Of a stretch of 64,000 bases of DNA, positions 59,797-64,000 are shown in pieces. Position 1 is the first letter of the stretch, and the number at the start of each line of letters is the position of its first letter. The notes under the pieces are model-generated. The model was not told the origin of the DNA. It made no database searches and was given only the letters and a program-made list of their open reading frames with translations. A program made the position numbers and the translations under genes. Source of the DNA: JAGLOK01 sp963677605 (GTDB taxonomy: Bacteria; Bacillota; Clostridia; Christensenellales; UMGS416); NCBI GenBank assembly GCA_963677605.2, contig CAXXDX010000006.1, positions 868,001 through 932,000 of the forward strand, written 5' to 3'.

Positions 59797-60928
59797 AAAC
59801 CTCACCTATTCCCAAGATTTTGGATGCAATCCTGGGTGTATCAGCCTGTTGTATATCATCGGGAATATTCTGTCCAGTGGTTATATACGAAAGCGGTTTT
59901 TGTGCGCATTCTGCAATGTTTAGTATATTACCCCATGTATTAACTTCATCATACTTTGTTAAAATCATCTTGTAATCACCGACAAATGACAAATTGTCGA
60001 TTATTTTTTTACACGCATTATATCCTGTGCTCAGCGAAAGAACCGCATACACTTCGTCAGGTTCGCATGTTTTGATTATATTTTCAATTTCTTTCTTATA
60101 CTGTTCGTCTGCAGTGCTTCGTCCGGCAGTATCCATCAGTATAATGTCGCGGTCTGCTTGATTTTTCAGAGCTTCTTCAAGTTCTTCCACAGTGTATGCT
60201 GTCTCAAGAGGAATCTGAAGTATATCGGCATAGATATTAAGCTGCTCTTTTGCGGCTACACGATATGTATCGGTATTTATGATACCGACTTTTAGCCCTC
60301 CTTCGCAAACATATTGCCCAGCGAGCTTTACAAGCGTTGTAGTTTTCCCAACTCCTGTAGGGCCAAAGAACACAATTATGTTGCGTTTATACTTCTTTAT
60401 TGATATCGGAGATGGCTTGCCAAGGCGCTCTGTTATAATCTGCTCCATAACCTGGCTTGGCTCAACTTCCATGTTTGCAGTAATCTTTTGTACTTCCTTT
60501 GATATATCATCAGCAACCGCCGGAACTACTTCCTGTTCTATGAGTCTGTCATATAAAACTGAAATATCATCAGAAAAATTTATTTTTACTGTGCCTTCGC
60601 CGCTTGTCAGTTTATTGGAAAATGTTTTAACAGTGTTTTCCAGTTCCTGAAGTTTTGCATTTAGTTTATCAATATTTCCCGATTCTGCCGTGGATTTTAA
60701 AGGCGGCGCTATGTATGGCTCTGCCTGCTTTTTCGGCATTATCTTTTTTCTCGGCGTCTTTGAGTCATAAGCTGCCACAACCTCGAGCTTTTTCTTTCTA
60801 AACAAGCCCTTCATCCCTTTTTGGCGCACCATCCTGCTGTTTAGGATAACAGCATCATCCCCAAGTTCGCTTTTGATTTTGTTCATGGCTTCGTGCATGT
60901 CACTTACCAAATAGCGTTTTACAAACAT
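59789..60928 (-). CDS. flhF: Flagellar biosynthesis GTPase FlhF (SRP-like)
   Basis: This SRP-type GTPase has 379 residues. An N-terminal basic B domain (MFVKRYLVSDMHEAMNKIKS) is followed by the helical N domain and the G domain from about residue 185. G1 is FFGPTGVGKTTTLVKLAGQY, G2/I-box INTDTYRVAAKEQLNIYADI, G3 MDTAGRS and G4 TKYDE. Its start codon overlaps the flhA stop (TAATG), so the genes are translationally coupled. It targets early flagellar assembly to the correct membrane site with FlhG. Confidence 0.97.
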   Translation of the reverse strand: MFVKRYLVSDMHEAMNKIKSELGDDAVILNSRMVRQKGMKGLFRKKKLEVVAAYDSKTPRKKIMPKKQAEPYIAPPLKSTAESGNIDKLNAKLQELENTVKTFSNKLTSGEGTVKINFSDDISVLYDRLIEQEVVPAVADDISKEVQKITANMEVEPSQVMEQIITERLGKPSPISIKKYKRNIIVFFGPTGVGKTTTLVKLAGQYVCEGGLKVGIINTDTYRVAAKEQLNIYADILQIPLETAYTVEELEEALKNQADRDIILMDTAGRSTADEQYKKEIENIIKTCEPDEVYAVLSLSTGYNACKKIIDNLSFVGDYKMILTKYDEVNTWGNILNIAECAQKPLSYITTGQNIPDDIQQADTPRIASKILGIGEVYD

Positions 60929-62973
60929 TAAATCTTAACCACCTTATCAGAATATATCTCTACATGTTGCTCTATCTCATTATATGAAAGGACAGTGATG
61001 TCCGGATCCAACTGCACAGAAAGCCTCTTAAAGTCCTTTCTGATCTGCGGAGTGGTAAGAACAATCGGCGTTATACCAAGGCTTAGGAAATGCTCTACAG
61101 CACCTTTAAGCGAAATCAGTATCTTTTGTATTATAGCAGGCTCCAAGACCGAATATGAACCCTGCTCACTTTTGTGTATGCTCTCTGCTATCTGATGTTC
61201 CAGCGTAGGATCCAATGTTATAACGCGCGCTTTACCATCCGGAATAAATTTATGCGTTATAGCGCGTTTTAAGTTTTGTCTAACGTATTCTGTAAGAGTT
61301 TCAGGATCGCGAACTATTGTTCCATAGTCCCCCAAAATCTCAAGGATAGTCCCAATATCACGTATTGATATCCCTTCTTTTAGCAGGTTAGCCAACACTT
61401 TTTGTATCTCTCCAATGCTGAAAAGTTTTGGCGTCACTTCCTCCACCAGCGCAGGCTGCTGCGTTTTAAGGTTATCTATCAGTGTTTTAACCTGCTGTCT
61501 TCCCAGTATCTCATGAGCATGGCGTTTAATAATTTCCACAAGGTGCGTCGATATAACAGACGGCGCATCAATGGTTGTGTAACCTTTAAGCTCAGCCTCT
61601 TCTCTGTTTGCTTCGGTAATCCATACAGCCGGCATGCCAAATGTCGGATCTACCGTTTCAATTCCTTTTACTTCAGTTTTTACATCAGCAGGCTTTAGTG
61701 CCAGATAATGATCTATCATAACCTCGCCGCTTGCAACTTCAAGGCCTTTTATTTTTATTGAGTACTGATTGTTTTTAAGCTGAATATTATCTCTTAAGCG
61801 CACAACCGGAACTATTATTCCCAAATCAAGCGCACACTGGCGGCGAATCATTACAACTCGGTCCAGCAAGTCTCCGCCCTGCGATGTGTCAACCATGGAT
61901 ATTATACCATAGCCAAACTCCATTTCAATCGTATCCACATTCAAAAGCGAAGTAACGCTCTCCGGCTTTCTTTTCTCTTTTGCCGCTATTTCAGCTGTAT
62001 CTTGCTGTTCGGTTATCTCTTTCTTTTTACGTGAATTCAGTGTGAAATATGCTGCCAGAGGAAGTCCTATTGCCATTAAAAATAGTGGAACCTTTGGAAG
62101 GCCTGGGATAAAAGCCATTAAAAATAACAGTCCGCCAAGAATGTACAATATATAGGGGCGCGCCAAAAGCTGCTTTGACACTTCCTGCCCAAAACTGTTT
62201 TCACTTGCCGAACGCGTTACAATTACACCTGTTGCAGTCGACACCAAGAGTGCAGGTATCTGGCTCACAAGTCCGTCTCCGACAACAGCAAGAACATATA
62301 CTTCAAGAGCCCTGTTTATGTCCATTCCTGCTCCGCCGCCGATGCCAACAACACCTATAAGAAGTCCGCCGACTGTATTTATTAGAACAATAATAATACC
62401 AACTATCGCATCGCCTTTAACAAACTTTGATGCACCATCCATAGCACCGTAGAAGTTTGCTTCGCGCTGTATCTCATCACGTCTTTGCTTGGCCTCGCTT
62501 TCGCTTATAACTCCCGAATTTAAATCCGCATCGATAGCCATCTGTTTACCGGGCATAGCGTCAAGTGTAAACCTCGCTGCAACTTCGGCTACGCGCTCAG
62601 AACCTTTGGTTATAATAAGAAACTGTACTACTATGATAATAAGGAACACTACAAATCCGACTACAAGGTTTTGGCCTACAACGAAGTTACCGAACGTTTC
62701 AATAACTTTTCCTGCGTTACCGTTATTGCCAAGAATAAGCTTTGTTGAGGAAATATTCAGCGAAATCCTAAACAGCGTTAAAAACAATAGCATGGTTGGA
62801 AAAGTCGAAAATTCCAATGCTCTTTTAATATATAAATTTGTAAGCAGAATAAGAAGCGACAATGAAATGTTTATAATAAGCAGAAAGTCCAGAAAGAATG
62901 TTCCTATAGGAAGAATGATGGCTAAAACTATGCCAATAATCATAACTGAAATTACGACATCATTTAATTTCAT
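60928..62973 (-). CDS. flhA: Flagellar export apparatus protein FlhA
   Basis: This large membrane component of the export gate has 681 residues. The first 310 residues form about eight TM helices, with the conserved FHIPEP loop region TKGSERVAEVAARFTLDAMPGKQMAIDADL in the cytoplasmic loop between helices 4 and 5. The C-terminal cytoplasmic domain (about 340-681) binds chaperone-substrate complexes (TLEHQIAESIHKSEQG, LTTPQIRKDFKRL). SD AAGGAG. It starts 4 bases after flhB ends. Confidence 0.98.
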   Translation of the reverse strand: MKLNDVVISVMIIGIVLAIILPIGTFFLDFLLIINISLSLLILLTNLYIKRALEFSTFPTMLLFLTLFRISLNISSTKLILGNNGNAGKVIETFGNFVVGQNLVVGFVVFLIIIVVQFLIITKGSERVAEVAARFTLDAMPGKQMAIDADLNSGVISESEAKQRRDEIQREANFYGAMDGASKFVKGDAIVGIIIVLINTVGGLLIGVVGIGGGAGMDINRALEVYVLAVVGDGLVSQIPALLVSTATGVIVTRSASENSFGQEVSKQLLARPYILYILGGLLFLMAFIPGLPKVPLFLMAIGLPLAAYFTLNSRKKKEITEQQDTAEIAAKEKRKPESVTSLLNVDTIEMEFGYGIISMVDTSQGGDLLDRVVMIRRQCALDLGIIVPVVRLRDNIQLKNNQYSIKIKGLEVASGEVMIDHYLALKPADVKTEVKGIETVDPTFGMPAVWITEANREEAELKGYTTIDAPSVISTHLVEIIKRHAHEILGRQQVKTLIDNLKTQQPALVEEVTPKLFSIGEIQKVLANLLKEGISIRDIGTILEILGDYGTIVRDPETLTEYVRQNLKRAITHKFIPDGKARVITLDPTLEHQIAESIHKSEQGSYSVLEPAIIQKILISLKGAVEHFLSLGITPIVLTTPQIRKDFKRLSVQLDPDITVLSYNEIEQHVEIYSDKVVKI

Positions 62974-62976
62974 ACA

Positions 62977-64000
62977 TTATCTCCTTCCCATTTTCTTTTT
63001 TAAATTATATACATATGCAAGTATTTCGGCAACAGCCTGATACAAATCTTCAGGAACTTCATCTCCTACTTCGCAGTAAACATAAAGCGACTGCGCCAGC
63101 GGTCTATTTTCAACCATTACTATATCAAGCTCTTTTGCGCGCTCTTTGAGCTTTTGAGCTAAGAAATCTTTCCCCTTTGCAATAACTACAGGAGCGTCAT
63201 TTTCATTCTCATCATATTTTAAGCCGATTGCATAATGAGTCGGGTTTGTAATGATAACATCCGCTTCTTCAACTGCCTGCATCATGCGCATCTGGCTCAT
63301 CTGCCTTTGTTTCTGCCGTATCTTTCCCTTTATCTGCGGGTCGCCTTCAGAAAGTTTATATTCATCTTTTACTTCCTGTTTTGTCATCCTCAGATCTTTA
63401 TTGTATTTCCACCATTGATACCAATAGTCAACAGGAGCAAGTATCGCTAGGAAAATAACAACTTTAAAAGCCACATTAAGGATAATTTTAAATGCCTGCT
63501 GTGTGCCGATTATTACATTTTGTCCCATAAGTTCAGGGAACTTTCCAAACTCCGTCTTATAAGCATTATACCCGACTATGACAATAATAGATATCTTAAA
63601 TAAAGATTTTAAAAGCTGCATAACAGTCTGACTGGAAAAAAGGCGCTTGAGTCCTTTTGCCATGCTTATTTTTTCAAGCTTAGGCTGTATTGCCTGCGGA
63701 GAAAATAAAAATCCCACTTGAATAATATTAAAAATTATTGCACTTAAAAAGGCTGCAATAAACAAAGGGGCAATAATTATGAAGAAATACCTGACAGCAG
63801 ATCTAAAGGCGTTCGATATACCGCTAAGTGTAACAACATCCTGTATATAAGCACCAGAAAACATTTCAGTCAGCATGTCTCCTGTGTTTTGAACAATGAA
63901 TGTACCAAAAAGAGCAAACACCGAAAACATAACAAGCATTGAAAACGAAGCTATAACTTCCGTACTTTTAAATACCTGCCCTTTTTCTCTAGCATCCCGC
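62977..64000 (-). CDS. flhB: Flagellar export switch protein FlhB, 5' end beyond window
   Basis: This export-gate protein autocleaves to switch substrate class from hook to filament. The visible 341 codons include, at the window edge, RDAREKGQVFKSTEVI, the conserved region after the missing first residues, then four TM helices and the cytoplasmic domain. The self-cleavage motif NPTH is present in IITNPTHYAIGLKYDEN. VENRPLAQSLYVYCEVGDEVPED is also typical. About 15-20 N-terminal residues lie past base 64000. fliR and fliQ would be expected just upstream, outside the window. Confidence 0.96.
   Translation of the reverse strand, partial: RDAREKGQVFKSTEVIASFSMLVMFSVFALFGTFIVQNTGDMLTEMFSGAYIQDVVTLSGISNAFRSAVRYFFIIIAPLFIAAFLSAIIFNIIQVGFLFSPQAIQPKLEKISMAKGLKRLFSSQTVMQLLKSLFKISIIVIVGYNAYKTEFGKFPELMGQNVIIGTQQAFKIILNVAFKVVIFLAILAPVDYWYQWWKYNKDLRMTKQEVKDEYKLSEGDPQIKGKIRQKQRQMSQMRMMQAVEEADVIITNPTHYAIGLKYDENENDAPVVIAKGKDFLAQKLKERAKELDIVMVENRPLAQSLYVYCEVGDEVPEDLYQAVAEILAYVYNLKKKMGRR

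Overview
This window is about 38-40% G+C by eye, with strong Shine-Dalgarno sites, sigma-A and sigma-D type promoters, and a FliY/CheD/FliW/CsrA-type motility gene set. These point to a flagellated member of the Clostridia (Bacillota), probably a plant- or algal-glycan-degrading gut or anaerobic bacterium. Every protein I recognise has a clostridial or Bacillus-type counterpart. I cannot name the genus from the sequence alone. No rRNA, tRNA, insertion sequence, phage gene or CRISPR array was seen. Nearly all genes are on the minus strand; the two exceptions are a GH35-like gene (14318-15904) and flagellin (48416-49549).

Bases 1-25044 form a glycan-utilisation region. A minus-strand operon starts at a consensus promoter near 8190. 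It encodes KduI, a GntR/FCD repressor, a MsmX/UgpC-type ATPase, a small S-component-like membrane protein, two permeases, a 730-residue lipoprotein binding protein, and a membrane protein cut by the window edge. Upstream of it is a second operon: LacI regulator, GH43-like enzyme, CE15-like esterase, FAD oxidoreductase and GH88 unsaturated uronyl hydrolase. A GH35-like gene is divergent from lacI. A third minus-strand operon (24051 to 16061) encodes two permeases, a DUF3502 binding protein, an agarase-like clan GH-A hydrolase and a GH2 enzyme. Three related LacI-type operators connect the lacI/GH35 intergenic region to this third operon. A separate araD gene follows. GH88 and KduI indicate that unsaturated uronic acids are released and isomerised. 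The GH2, GH35-like, GH43-like and agarase-like enzymes suggest galactose- or arabinose-rich chains, so pectin RG-I with side chains is my first guess, and a red- or green-algal glycan is possible.

Bases 25162-34727 are the chemotaxis region: two chemoreceptors flanking cheW, then cheR-cheA-cheD-cheB. CheA is unusually long.

Bases 34884-64000 are a flagellar locus. One operon runs fliF-fliG-fliH-fliI-fliJ-motE-fliK-flgD-flgE-flbD-motA-motB-fliL-fliM-fliY. A second runs flhB(partial)-flhA-flhF-flhG-ycgR-fliA-DUF6115-flhO-flhP-yvyF-flgM-flgN-flgK-flgL-DUF6470-fliW-csrA. Flagellin lies between them on the opposite strand, behind a sigma-D promoter and a leader carrying likely CsrA sites. flgB, flgC, fliE, cheY and fliOPQR are not in the window.

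The most unusual feature is the DUF6470-type protein between flgL and fliW. It has a basic N-terminal array and an acidic, tryptophan-rich C-terminal array, both with an exact nine-residue period.
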